From the NCBI RefSeq assembly GCF_034190915.1, contig NW_026947487.1, positions 120,365,201-120,429,200 of the forward strand: a DNA stretch of 64,000 nt, in the 5' to 3' direction. Below the pieces are notes generated by a model. The model was given only the letters and a program-made list of their open reading frames with translations. It made no database searches and was not told the origin of the DNA. The position numbers and the translations under genes were made by a program. Shown here piece after piece: positions 1 through 12,300 of this stretch. The DNA is from Cavia porcellus (taxonomy: Eukaryota > Chordata > Mammalia > Rodentia > Caviidae). The first letter of the stretch is position 1; each line of letters begins with the position of its first letter.

Positions 1-3000
1 CCTGGGTGCTCCATCAGCCCCAGGGGTAAGTTGGGGGACCCAGCTCCAGTAACCCTGGCCCAGGTGCCGGGGCTCCGGGGGTCCATCCTGGCCTCTTGCA
101 GTGACTGGGGCCTGTGGGAATCTCTGGTGCTCCTTGGTCTTAGTTGCAGCACTGGATCCCCGCTTGTGTCTCCACAAAGCCTCCTCCCGTGTGTCTCCGT
201 CCACGTTGGTTCCCTCTGGGTAAGGGTAGCCGCCACGAGGGTTCTGGTCCTTCTGGGGCCTCGCCCTGAATCCTAGCCTCACGCACCGAGCTGCTGTGCT
301 TGGATCGAAGCACCGGACCTGGGCGCTCCATTGCACCTACGGGAACTGAGCTTCTTGCATTTGCTCTGCTGAGCCTCAGGCGATGCTGCACCACCCGAGT
401 GTGGGGGACTCGGGCTCCTAGCAGGGAGACCTGGCACACACGGGCCCACCAGGGTGGCTCCTCTGCTCCCCAGCCTGGCACTTGGCCTCCAGCTTGGACA
501 GAGCCATGGTCATAGCCCCCAGGCCAGCAAAGAGGCTTCAGCCAGAGCGCAGTCTCCCAGGTCTGACCACGAAGCCCCTCACAGGGAACCCATTGGGCCC
601 CATACCCTGTCCCCAGGTGGCCTCCAGCCAGTATCCCCATCAGGCCAGCTGTGGGGACAGCAGTTCTAAGGGCCAGGCTGGGGGCAGCAGGTGGCTCTTT
701 GGTCCTGCAGGGATGGCCGACTCTGTGGCCCTCGGAGGGCCCTGGACCAGGACTGTCTGGTCTGTTCCTGGACCCCAAAGTCCCTGCTGCCTCAGGTGCC
801 CAGGGGTGTCCCACAGAGGTCAGTCTGGGAGTGAGGAGGCCTGGCTGCTGTACATGTCACCTCTGGCCCCTGTGCGGCGCTGTGTCCGCTACCAAGGCCA
901 GGTCCCGCGGTGAGTTCGGGGCATGGCAGTGTTGAAGTGTGGCCAGCCCTGTCACCGTCCCAGTCCTGCCCAGCAGCCTGCTTCTGGGCAGAGGGCAAGC
1001 AGCTTCAGGAGTGTGCTCTTCAAACTGGGGGTCCTGGCCACACCCTCTGCCCCATCTGGAATGTCTCCAACCCTAACCCCAACCCTGACTCCCTGCCTCC
1101 AGCTGCCACCCTGCTGGCTGCGGGTTCAGGGACTTGGGCTGGCAACAGTCCTGGAGTCCAGATGGTCACTGGCCCTGTGGGGCTGAGGGCTGGGGTCAGC
1201 ACAGCCCTGGGTGCCATTGATGGCATTGGTACTATTGGCACCATTCTGAGCCCTCCAGCCAGGCCAGCGGGGAGCCCATGGCTGGGGTGGGGGTGGGGTT
1301 TGCAGGCTGTCCTGAGGCCTCATCTGGCACAGTGCCACGAGCACTTGGGACATGTGGTGATCGCTCATCAGCCATAGACCGTCTGACTTTCACGATGGCG
1401 ACCTGAGGGGCCACCTCCCCAAGTGTCTGTGAGGGCAGTGCTTGTCCGGCCCCATCCCGGGAAGAAACAGCGAACCAGCTCTGGAAGCTGACCTGGGAGC
1501 TGAGTTGGAGCCCAGGAACAGGCAGCGAATCCCCAAGGCCCTGCTGGAGCAGGGATGTGAAGGGGGATGCAAGGCCCAGGCAAGAAGAGGATGCAAAGGG
1601 CCCGGGGCTCAAAACCAGTGCCGACGGGAGTGAGGAGTGTGAGGTGGGGGCAGGGGTCCTAGGCCGGGCCATGGAGAAAGGCAGCTTCTCTGGGCCATGC
1701 TGAGGGGAGGTGTGAGGCAGGGTGCTGGTGGGGCCTGACGGTGGGTGCGGGGTGCAGTGTGCAGGGCGGCTCTGCCTCCAGGTCCTTGATGTCAGCAACT
1801 GCCAGAGGTGGGCACTGGGCAAAGTAGGGAGGGCAAAAGCCCAGCATGATGGGGTGACCTAGACAGGAAGCGATAGCCCTGGGCCAGGCTGTCAGAGGTG
1901 TCCTGCAGGAGGTGGAGGAGCCCAGGCTCAGGCACCCCCACGAGGCCAGGCTGACCTCGTCACCTCCCTGTGCCCACTCACCTGCACCCCAGCTTTGAGG
2001 CCTTGGCTTTAAAAATAGCAGATGGACCTGCTGCCCCCAGCCCGCCAGCATCTGGCATGCGATTGGCCACTTGGCAGCTGGCTGGGCTGGCATTGGGCAT
2101 CTGGGCAGCAGAGGCCAGGTGGGTGATGGAAGAGACAGAGCCAGGTTACAGGCTCCCCTTCAGCTCCGCTGCCCATGCCCAGTTCCTGCAGGGAACAGGA
2201 AGGCCTGGCCGCTGTGTGCTGTGCCTGCCCTGCAGGGTGCAGCAGCCACTTCCCTGCCCTCGGTGGAGAGCAGAGGTTCGGTCCTCACCCTGGATGAAAC
2301 CCGAGGGGATGGCTGTTGCTGGCAGCTCGTGGGGTGGGGCGCGACAGGAAGTCCCTGGGGCCGGGTTGTTTGTTCTGGACAAAGCTGATGGTCACTGCCA
2401 GCTGTGCTTGTGCCCTGCACTTCCGGCTACTGCCTCTTACACCGGCCATGTGCTGTGTGGGGTTGGTGTGCAGGCAGTGCTGGTGCTGAGAGGTGGCCCC
2501 CGATGTGAGCCGCGCAGGATGGCGGCGGCCCTTGTCCAGCGGATGGGCAGCCTGCGGCAAGCGCCTCTCCTCGAGGGGCGAGGTGTGCGCGCTCGCATCA
2601 CAGGCTCCTTCTGCCCCTCGACTGCCCTGTGGGCACCACTGGCCTGGTCTCCCCTCCCCACTGAGTTGAGCGCTGTGGCTCCTCCAGGGCTTCCCTGGTG
2701 TCCATGTCCTGCAGGTCTTTCGCTCTGGGTGTCTCCGGTCCAACCTTGCTGCTCGAGTCAGGCTGTGCCCACTGCAGGGCAGAGACCTGGAGGGCAGCAG
2801 CACTTGGTGTCCTCCCCAGACCCACCTGGGCTCCCCGGGTGGTGCTGTCTGCCCGTGGTCTCCACTCTCGTCTCCCCAAGTTTCCCCCAAACCCCTGCCC
2901 ACCCACCTCTCCTCCCAGGCTGAGACTCGTAGGCCCAGCCTCTGGGCCCTGCCTGTCCTGAGATCTGTGCATCCTCTTCCTGCTGTGAATCCCTCCACTC

Positions 3001-4029
3001 ACTGGAGAAGTGAGACCCCAAGGCTCCTGCGCACCCAGTCTTGGCCTCTGGGGCACAGCACCTGCCCTGGGACCACCCAACCCTGAGCTCAGTGTCCCAG
3101 GAAGGGGGCACAGGGTCCTTTTGGTACGACCTTTCTTAAGGACAAAAACCGCATGGCCTTTGCAGATATCCAGCCCTGCTTGTCCATTCCGGGGGCCTGG
3201 GCGGTGGCAGGGAAGCCACCCCAGGTCTCAGCAAGTCACCAAGGTTGTCTGCACACACGTCCAGTGAACAGGCAACTGAGACCCTCAGGAAGAGGAGGGC
3301 CAGGAAATGGCCCTGGGTGCTGGGCGGGTCCCTGGGCAGATGAGCCGCCCCCCTCAGCCTGATGGTGGGGGCCAGGAAGTGCGGGGACCAGTGCCATGGT
3401 CTCTGAGCTGGGCTCAGGTGGACTTCCAGGAGGCCAGGACAAAGGGCCATGTCCAGGCCCGAAACAGCAGTGTGGCTTCTCCAAGGGGCAGGGGTGCCTG
3501 AGAGGCTGTTGGCCACACTCCGTGTCCTGCTCCCTCCCGAGGCCCAGCACCGCTTGTCACACCCCTGGCCTCTGCCCGGTCCTCATGGCCATCTTCCCCC
3601 TTCTCTTCCCAGGGCTTGGATTTCGGATGCACCCTGATCCAGGCGGTCTCCCCCAGTACCCACATGCAGCTTCCCTTGTGATGAGCTTTCTAAGGCTTAA
3701 GGCCACGCCGCACGGCCCTGAGATTCAGGCGTGGATGTGTCCTCTGGGAGATCCCTTCCACTTCCCAGGGGCACTGGGTACCCTAAACTAGGGGGACGTG
3801 AGTGGGCAGAGACCCCTCCTGTGCTGAGCCCTGATATGCATCACACAGTACATGGCCCATGGGGACCACTGCTCGCAGAGACCGGGATCGCTGTGGCCCT
3901 TGCTGGCTGGCGCCATCACACGTGCTGCCTGAAGGCCGCTCCTGCGCGTCCTTCCTCCTCCCTGTCTATCGTGGGCTGACAGCCAGGGTGAGTGGCCTCA
4001 GCGATAACCTCCCGGAACCTGGGTTTCCT
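1..4029. other. Non-coding stretch upstream of ACSF3
   Basis: GC-rich, no recognisable exon or repeat apart from the CpG cluster at 2503-2600. The long open frames (for example 1970-2923 +) show no family features. Confidence 0.6.
2503..2600. other. Small CpG cluster
   Basis: About a dozen CpGs in 100 bases within CpG-poor surroundings, including GATGGCGGCGG. No exon or promoter can be proven. Confidence 0.3.
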
Positions 4030-4620
4030 CTGCTGTGCAGGGAGATAAGCGCCTCTCCCTGAAATCGGGGCGGCAGTGGAGACCTGAGGTGCTCGCAGCT
4101 GCGCTGTGGTCGTGGGCCCTCGGGCCAGCTGTGCCCCTGCCCGGGACTGAGGATCCAGCACTGGCACTGAGCTGTGGCCAGGCACCTTGCCGAGACCACC
4201 CGGGGATCCTGCCCTCCGCCAGGCCCAGGGCCAGGGGCCGGGGAGATGCGAGCGACGAGCGACCCACAGGCCGCCTCGCTGCACAGAAAATGCTCTCTGA
4301 AAGGCGTTCAGTGAAGTAAATAAAGGAGATAAAAATGGGAATATCAAGGCAGCAACTTCTCCCCTGATTACAAAGCAGGCGGGGTGGCGGGGGCTGCAGC
4401 TGCAGGCTCCGTGCTGATAAGAGGCAGCCTGCTCGGGCGAGATAAAGCCCGCGCGTCCTCAATCCCGCGCCATCCATATTCATGCCTGACGGAGGATCCG
4501 CAGATAAAATAAGTGCAGACGGCGCCGCTGTTACCGGGACCTCATTAATCCGCTCGCAGGCATCCGAGTGCCACGGAGGAGGTGGCACTGCGTCGGGAGC
4601 CGGCTCTCCACACCTCCCCC
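4030..4620. promoter_or_regulatory. CpG-rich island with clustered GATA motifs (candidate enhancer)
   Basis: Five WGATAR motifs, all on the + strand, start at 4043, 4327, 4415, 4440 and 4502. An E-box CAGCTG sits at 4397-4402, about 13 bases before one of them. CpG density rises sharply around 4230-4620. There is no supportable coding frame. The regulatory role is inferred. Confidence 0.35.
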
Positions 4621-5554
4621 CAGCCGCTGGCCCCGACCCGGCCTCAGCCTTCACCTGGAAGTAAAGCGTGAGGACGCAGGTGGGGGGGGCCAGGTGGGGA
4701 GCCTCCGAACACCTGCGGATGACCCACGGGTCACACCTGGAGGCTGAGTCGGGCACAAAGTCCTGAGTGCAGGCGCAGGTGCACATTCTATCCCCGTCCC
4801 TGGTGTGTAGCCTTGGGCCAGACCTGCCCCTAGGGCACCTGTGGTGCTGGGTCCCCGTGGACCCTGGCTGCCTTGAGCTGTCACCCTGATGCTGCCCCAG
4901 GGAACGGCCCCCAGGAAGAGGTCCTTGCTGAAACAGGGCATCTATGCCAGGCGTCTGCCCAGGTCACCTGGTGTCAGGGGGCCCACAGCTGTCCCTCCTC
5001 TCCCCAAGCCCCGCACCCAGTGCCATCTCCTCAGAGTGGCCTGGCTCCTCCTCTGCAGCATAGGTGCCAGACACTCACTGGGGATTGGGAGAGACAGCTG
5101 CACAGCTCCAGCTCAGGGGCTGTGATGTGCAGGGCTGGGGCAAAGTGCCAAGGGCAGGGAGAGGTGGGTAAAGTAGACCCAGGAGCGTGGGTCCAGGGAG
5201 AGGCAGGGAGAGGTGACGGGGACTGGGCTCAGGACAACTCTGGGGTCCTCGACACAGCTTCAAGGTGCACGTGGCTGCAGGGCCCTCTGCCCTCGGTGCA
5301 CACACGGTGTCTCACATGCAGCATCTAGGTGGGGACAGATACTCTGGGAGCAGGCGCCCACGTGGCTCTGCTGGTCTCTGAGCTGCCCCAGCTGGAGTCG
5401 CTGGGGCCCCCTGCATTCTGCTTGCAGGCCAGCAGCTGGGATGGGCATGCTGCACCCGGTGGAGCCTGGCACGAGACAGGGACACTGCTGCCCTCCCTGA
5501 ATGGGGGTACGGGTCCCTTCCTGCCCAGGCTCTGCTGCTATCCTGGGCAGGGCT

Positions 5555-5635
5555 TTAAAACCAGGATCGCAAAGATTAACTTTTTGTGGATTAAAACCAA
5601 CAGTTATAAATATCAGTGTGGATTACACTGGGGAA
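5555..5635. other. AT-rich island, candidate conserved element
   Basis: TTTAAAACC...GATTAACTTTTTGTGGATTAAAACC...TTATAAATATC stands out from GC-rich flanks and is not a recognised repeat. Confidence 0.25.
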
Positions 5636-7302
5636 AGGCACAGGCCACAGGAAGAGCACCGGTCTGGGTTGTGTGCGAGGTGGACCACAGACACAGTGTT
5701 CACTCCCCACAATTCTTACAGCTCAGGAAGGGCAGCACCCACCCCCTGCTCTGCACCTGGGTAACCAAGGGAAGGGATCTAAGTGGCCCAGGTGCAGTGT
5801 GGATACATGAACCACAGGGACAGTGGCTCTTGGGACTGTCTCAGCTGGGTTCTGACCCACTGGCTTCTCCTCCTTGTCCTGGCAGAGGCTGACCCTGCGC
5901 CAGGGCTGGGCAGACACCCCAGTGTGGGCAGTGGTGGTTCCAGGGTGGATGTGGGCTGTGCAGGGGACATGCTGGCCTAGGGGGTGGATACCATTGCCAG
6001 TTCAGTCTTTCAGGGATGTGGAATATGGGCTTGGTGAGGCTAGGTTGGGTCCTGGCCTCTGCTGGCCATGTGCCGTCCCCTCAGTGCTGTGCCCGCCTGG
6101 ACACACAGAACCAGGGTCCCTCGTGTAAGCACGAGGCATCTGTCATGGTGTGGACTCTGAACCGGGGACCTCGTGCCCTGGAGGATGCCTGGGTGGCAGG
6201 GGTTGTGCTGAGGGGGAGCCCCCCGCTCTCCGCTGCCCTGCTGCTCCCCCATTACAGTGAAGCCCAGAGCCTTGGTGGTAGCTGCCTCCCCACTGCCTGT
6301 CCCTCGGGCAAAGCAGGTGGGCACAGTGTCACCTCCCACAGCCCTGTTCAGAGTGGGATGGGGGCGGGCCAAGGCCCGCTGAGCAGAGCCCCATTCAGAA
6401 GATGAGTCCACATGAAACTGTCTGAGGCCGGAAACGTCTGCTGGCCCTGGGGACTGAGCAGCTCCCAGCACAGGCTGCCGCAGCTCTGCTTCTCCCTCAC
6501 CCCTTTCTCGCTGGGGCCCCAGAGCCAATCTGTCCCCAGCCTTCCTGTGACCTCAGACCTGGGCTCCTCCCCCCCACCTTCCCAGCATGCACCCAGAGAT
6601 AGAACTGGGGTGTCCGTGGGCTCTGTGGCCAGCCTGCAACCCTGGCCTTGAGTGGTCATGCATGCTGTGGTGGAAGGGTCTGCTGGGGCGTCAGCCACAT
6701 GCCCAGCATGGAAAGGTATGAGGCCAGCAGCGGGTCCTCTGTGGGGAGACTGAGGCCCAGCAAGGCTCAGAGACAGGTGCGGGGCTGAGGCAGGTGCCGC
6801 CCTCTGGCCAGACGAGACCTTTGCAAGTCGCACAGTGTATTCCGGACGCACTGGACCCACGGCACAGTTCTTGGCTGGTTCTGCGACCCTTACGGGAGCC
6901 CCTACAGGGCCAACCAGAGACCCGAAGACAGGAGGACAGGTCCTGTGGCCATTGAACCTGGCCGGCTGCCGTCCTGGGCCCTCCCCAGTGTACCCCCTGG
7001 GCTCAGCTTCCCAGGGACACTAGTGGGGTAATACCCGGGAGCCGTGCTGGAAGGGCCTAACCCAGAGGCCGTCAGGGAAGGGACTGTGCCCAGAATCTCC
7101 CAGCACCTGGCCTCACCCAGTCAGGCAGAGACTGGGGACATCGCCCCCAGGGAGAGGGAGGGGTCCCAGAGCTGCAGCTCCCTGAGCTTTCATGTCTTGG
7201 CAGTCAGGTGCTTGGAACTGCCCTGTCCAAGGGGGGCTGCCAATCTGGGAGTCGACCTTTGCTTGTTCTCATGGATGTTCTCCTGGACTCCAACCCCTCA
7301 TT

Positions 7303-7425
7303 TACCCTCCCTCCCACCCACCCATCTATCCACTCATCCACCCCCATCCACTATCAATCTACCCATTCACCCACTACCAGTCTACCCACCCACCCAACCA
7401 TCCATCTACCCATCTACCTACCAGG
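7303..7425. repeat. Degenerate (ATCC/ACCC)n repeat
   Basis: Roughly 120 bases of CCACCCATCC-type tetranucleotide repeats with many point changes. Confidence 0.8.
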
Positions 7426-7617
7426 TGGGGAGGGCCTGGACACACTCAGGTGTGGGTCTGGACAGCAGGGTTCTCCAGGGACTGTGCTTCCCTCCCCCAG
7501 GCCCGGTGAGGGCAGCACTGGATTTCAGGACCCCTGCTACCCCTCCCAGGCCCAGAGGGAGGCTGCGTGGCCCTGGAGCTCTGCTGCAGGTTGTTGCCAC
7601 AATCAGTTCTCCTGCCT

Positions 7618-7724
7618 GAAGGGGAGAGGGGAGAAGGGAGGAGAGGAGAGGAGAGGAAAGGAGAGGAGAGGAGAGGAGAGGAGAGGAGAGGAGAGGAGAG
7701 GAGAGGAGAGGAGAGGAGAGGAGA
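7618..7724. repeat. (GGAGA)n purine-only microsatellite
   Basis: About 107 bases of GGAGA-type pentamers, all purines on the + strand, with a few early variants and one AAAGG interruption. Mirror-symmetric purine tracts of this length can form triplex DNA. Confidence 0.93.
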
Positions 7725-7744
7725 ATCCAAGACCAGGAGACCTG

Positions 7745-7810
7745 CTGGGAGAGCTTTAGAAATGCAATTAAATGGAAAATAATTAAATCCAATTAAACAT
7801 GAGCCACAGG
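7745..7810. other. AT-rich island with AATTAAA motifs
   Basis: Several homeodomain-type AATTAAA cores follow the purine microsatellite. Confidence 0.2.
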
Positions 7811-8683
7811 GGACGTTTCCACATGAAAGCCTCCTGCCCAGGCCTGTAGGGCAGCCCACTTGGACTGGGCCTCTGGGGGCCCAGAGTGCAACTGGGCCTT
7901 GGTCTCCTGTTTTGCTGGCCTTGCGTGTCACACTTTGCTGTATGCCGCTCTCCTCACTCTCGTGAGGGCTGCTAGGACACTCTGGCCTCAGGGCCTCAGC
8001 CTTGGGTGCGTGCTGAGGTCTCAGGTGGTTGCTAGACTCAGGTCCTGGCTGGTTGGGGTCTTGAGAATCAGTCCTGTGCAGCCTGGTGGTCCTGAGCCCA
8101 GCAGCCTGGGTCACGCTTGGCGACTGGGCAGGTCAGCTCTTTAGCACTCCTGAGGCCCTTGTGCCGGCTGGAGTGGCATTGTGGCCAGCTGCTCCCTGCA
8201 GAGCTGGACGTGCTCTGGAGACTTCGGCATCCCAGATCTGGGGCTGAGTAAGGCCGGTGCCACAGAGGGGCTTGTGGGTTGCCCTCCGCCTGCTTTCCTG
8301 AAGCACCAGGTGAGCTGGGTCACAGCGGGTGCCCAGGACAGGGAAGGGACCCAGGCTAAGAACCAGAGGCTGCTGTCCTGGGACCAAATTTCTCATGGAC
8401 ATTGACAGGACAAGTGACAAGGCAGACAGCCCTGCCAAGGTCACCTATACCGTGTCCCCAGCAGTGTCTCACCCCCTCCTGGGCAACTCCCAGGATCACC
8501 ACTCTTGGGAGTGTGCCCATGGGGGCCTACAGAGGACATTGTTGCTTTGGTTAAAGTACATTTCACTGTCCAGTGGGAAACAGGACAATGAGCAAGGTCA
8601 TTAGCACTGCATGGCACTCAGCAAAACACCACTCACCCTGCTCGGTGTCACCCAGATGTGGGCAGTGTGCAATAAAGTGCCAG

Positions 8684-8864
8684 CCACGCCAGGTGGCACA
8701 CATCTGTAATCCCAGCACTTGGGAGGCTGAGGCAAGAGGATCACTGTGAGTTTGAGACCACCCTGGGCTACAAAGTGAGCTCAAGGCCAACCTGAACTGC
8801 ATAGAGAGACCCTGTCTCAAAAAGACAAAGAAAGAAAGAAAGAAAAAAAAAAAACAGAAAGAAA
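8684..8864 (+). mobile_element. B1-type SINE with A-rich tail
   Basis: 7SL-derived B1 consensus: CCAGGTGGCACAC, TAATCCCAGCACTTGGGAGGC and a GACCCTGTCTCAAAA end, followed by an AAAG-rich tail. It carries an internal extension (CTGGGCTACAAAGTGAG...) repeated once, so it is a slightly duplicated form. Confidence 0.9.
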
Positions 8865-8907
8865 GCGCCAACAGGCTTGTGCAAACATGTGGCTGAGTGT
8901 GACTCTT

Positions 8908-8908
<1 letters not shown>

Positions 8909-8946
<38 letters not shown>
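8909..8946. repeat. (TG)n microsatellite
   Basis: About 19 uninterrupted TG dinucleotides, just after a B1 SINE. Confidence 0.95.
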
Positions 8947-8949
<3 letters not shown>

Positions 8950-9221
8950 GGGTCTGCCCCACAGCCCGCAGGCACCAGGCAGCAGGATGACCCGGGTCAG
9001 CCTTAGACTGCGCCTGGGTGTCCCAGCTCCTCCACCCCTGTCACTGCAGTACAGGGTAGGACGGAAGCTCCAAACACCCTTGCCTCCAGCACTGCTGTCA
9101 CTGTGACGGCCACGGCAGCTGCAGTGAGTCACCAAGGGGAACCTGATGAAAAACAGGAGCTGGTTTCACTGGGGTCGTCGGAGCCTGCCTAGGGGGGTGT
9201 CTGTTGTGAGGATATGGCTTC

Positions 9222-9366
9222 AGCCGAGCCACTTCCCCAGCCCTTGTTAAATTTTTCACTAGAGCTGGGGGCTTGCTAAGCTGCCTCGATGGAACTTGAG
9301 CTCTCTGCCCTCCTGCCTCAGCCTCCCAGAGCTCCGGGATGACAGAGTGTGCCACTGCGCTGCCAG
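9222..9366 (-). mobile_element. B1-ID composite SINE (old)
   Basis: The reverse complement carries a B1 half (CCTGCCTCAGCCTCCC in + orientation) joined through a T-rich linker to an ID-type half (CCACTTCCCCAGCCC). It is diverged. Confidence 0.6.
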
Positions 9367-9379
9367 TGAGGCTTTCTGG

Positions 9380-12300
9380 CATTAGCCACAGGCAGGCCTC
9401 CTCTGGAGCATCAGCCGTGTTTCACTCTGATCTTGTGCACACCAGAGCGTCGCACTGCATCTCATCCGCTGCTCCCCTGTCCATGGCTCCTTTCCCGTGT
9501 GCTGGAGCCCAACAGTGTGGCCAGCGATGACTCCTGGGGGGAAGCCAACAGGTGTGCCTTGAGGGCTAAGATGCAGGTGCGTGGCAGGGGCCAGCACGTG
9601 GTCCTGCCCGAGGATGTGCGCACGTGGGATCTCGCACTTGTGAAGTTCAGGTGGGGGAGGGCATAAGGAACATACTAGGCACAGACAACCATGGGAGTGG
9701 GGTCAGCTTGCTCTCTGGGCCTCCCTGCCCTTGGCTGCAGGGTAAACTGAAACTCACCACTCTGCCCCTTGCCGCTGGCTTCTGTGCTCCCTGAAAACTG
9801 TGGCCAGTGAGCTGGAGGCCACTTCCTGCTGCACTTCTGGTGAGAGCAGGATGGTGACCTGTGGAGCGAGTCCCTGAGGCCTGCCCCACCCCTAGACCCT
9901 GCGCCAGGCTGGGCACCTCAGGGCTCTGAGGACAGTGCTGTCCTCCTGCACCCAGGAGGGCGAGGCTGATTCATAGCACTGTCCTTCCTGAAGACCAAGC
10001 ACGGTGCCATGGTGGGGTGGGCTGGGGACAGGCAGGTCCCAGGAGGACCCCCATGGAGGTGGGCTTATGTGAAGGGCACAGTGGCTCCTTCTCAGAGCCT
10101 GGCCTTCGGTCAGTGGTTGGGAATCTGGATTTTCCTTCCAAGGAGCCAGGAATGGCAGGAGAGGGCCCACAGGGAGGTAAGAGACCGGCCAGTGCCCAGT
10201 GCTGAGCACTGCACCTGGGGGTGCCCAGGCTCTACCTCAGAGGACCAGTGGTGGAGGCTGGACTGAGATGGCAGGGGCAAACCCCAGGACCCAGAGCAGG
10301 GTGCAGCAGCCTGCATACAACGTCACTGAACTGGTGCTCATCACCCCCAACCTGTGGGGGCAGAGAGGGGGACAAAAGCAAGCTAGCCACCATGGAACCT
10401 GCTAGTGTCAGTGGCTGCTGGCCCCTTCCTTGGTGATCAGCTGGCAGCTCTGCTTTCAAGGGTGCCGGAGGGACTGGATCCACATCCAGTCCTGTGGGGC
10501 CAGGCTTCCAAGGAACACTGCTGAGCTGAGAGCAGGGCCTGTAGGTTCTCCCAGACCCTCCTCCTCCTGCCGTGGCCTAGACTCCTGGGGGCTTTGGACC
10601 CCACTTCACTGTCGCAGGAGCAATGAGCCCTGCACTCCTGCAGCTGTGCCTCGGTGTCCCTAGCCCTGAGCATGGGCTGCAGACTGGTCAGCAAAGCCTA
10701 AATCCCAAGATCGAGACTCAGAAGAGCTGCCTTGAGACCTCAGGGAAGGTTCAGGACTGGCGGGGGGCGGGGGTGTGTGACCCTCACCGGCCGGCTGTAT
10801 TTGCACCTGTGCCACCTGGGAAGGCAGCTTTCCCAATGTAGTCCTAACGGTGAGCTCCAGACTAGAGCCTGCTGTGCGTCCCCAACAGGCCCAGACCCCG
10901 GCCTCTGCTCCTGCAGGAGCACCTGCTCCCGGCCACCACATCTGAACCTGCCGACCCCAAGCACCCACGGCACCATCAGTGCGACCTCTACTCTGGCTGT
11001 CTGGGAAGCCTGCCCTGCTTCCTGTGGCCAATCCCAGCAGGCACGGCAACTGCCTGGGCCACGCAGTGACCAGCTGGGTTCATCTTGTCCCCTGTCAACC
11101 TCTGGGAGGGGGGAGGGGTCAGGTTGAGGCTCAAACCTCCACTGATGCCTTCAGGCTGAGTGTCCCTTGCATTAAATTCATCAGTAAATATCAGCAGAAG
11201 GTGAGTTGCTCAGGGTATATTTAGTCATTGGGTAAGTCTGGGTTGCCTCTTCCCTCCCTACTTGAACTAGGTCCTGAGATGATTCTGTCCCTAGACTGCT
11301 GGTCACCTCCCTGGGAACTGGGCCATCTAGGTGCAGCACTTTTCAGGTGCCACTTCCTATACAGGTGCTCCTCTTCCTACACAGATGCTCCTCAGCAGGT
11401 GGGGATAGAATCTGCTTACTCATTGGGCTCTCTGTGTGTCAATCACCCAAAGAGGCCAATCATCTAAGGCTGAGCTTTCTTCCACTGGAAAGTGGGGCAG
11501 TGGACCAATAGTAAGGAGGAAGAGGCAGGCGGCCATTGGTTGGCAGGGCCAGAGCCCACCCCCCACTGCTGCCAGAGCAGTCTCCTCAGGTGTGGCTGAA
11601 GATGAGGCCCGCCACAGAGGACGCTAGGGCCTTGGGGTCTGTACTGGGCTGTTTCCTCAGCCTGGCTCTACCCCTTCCTGGAGGGTCATTGTAGGGAAGG
11701 ACAAGGACCCTGAAACCTGGCCCTGCACCCGGGCAGCCTGTCCTCCCTGTGACAAGTTCACCCTCATCCAGAGGACCTGCTCTGCTCTGGCTCCTGTCCG
11801 CCCCTGGGGAAGGCAGGAGAGGACAGTGAGAAAGACCTGGGGGCCCTCCCAGGAGGCTGTGTGGACACTCGATGCGCAGTCCTCTCTTGCCTGTGGCCTT
11901 TCACTCCCCCAAGCCACCTCATTCTCTAGGACACCATGGCCTCTGTCCGCAAGTGACAGGGCTTGGGGCATGGGGATGGTGGCCTTGTGTGTCCCAGAGC
12001 TGTCCTGGCCAGCTCTCCGGCCCCACAGGGTTGCAATACTGTGGGACTCATGTCTCTGGCTGGCTCCTGAGAGAGGTCCGCAAGAGGCACGGCCTGCTCC
12101 TGCTGTCCCTTGTGTCAGGGTGACATCCTGTGTTGGGAGCTGCAACATGTCCAAGGCTAACAGCTCGGCTTACCATGGCCTCAAAGGTGCTAATGGAAGA
12201 CACAGGACTCCTGGTCCCAGATTGAGAGCTTTGTTACTCGAGTCGCAGCCAGAAGCGTGAGTCCTGTGACTGTGTTGCTTCCCTTGTCCCCCATGCCCAT

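Noticed and set aside
1070..1092. Telomere-like CCCTAACCCCAACCC
   Set aside because: Fewer than three imperfect units; chance in C-rich sequence.
1970..2923. Plus-strand open frame of 317 codons
   Set aside because: Low-complexity composition typical of translated GC-rich non-coding DNA; no family similarity.
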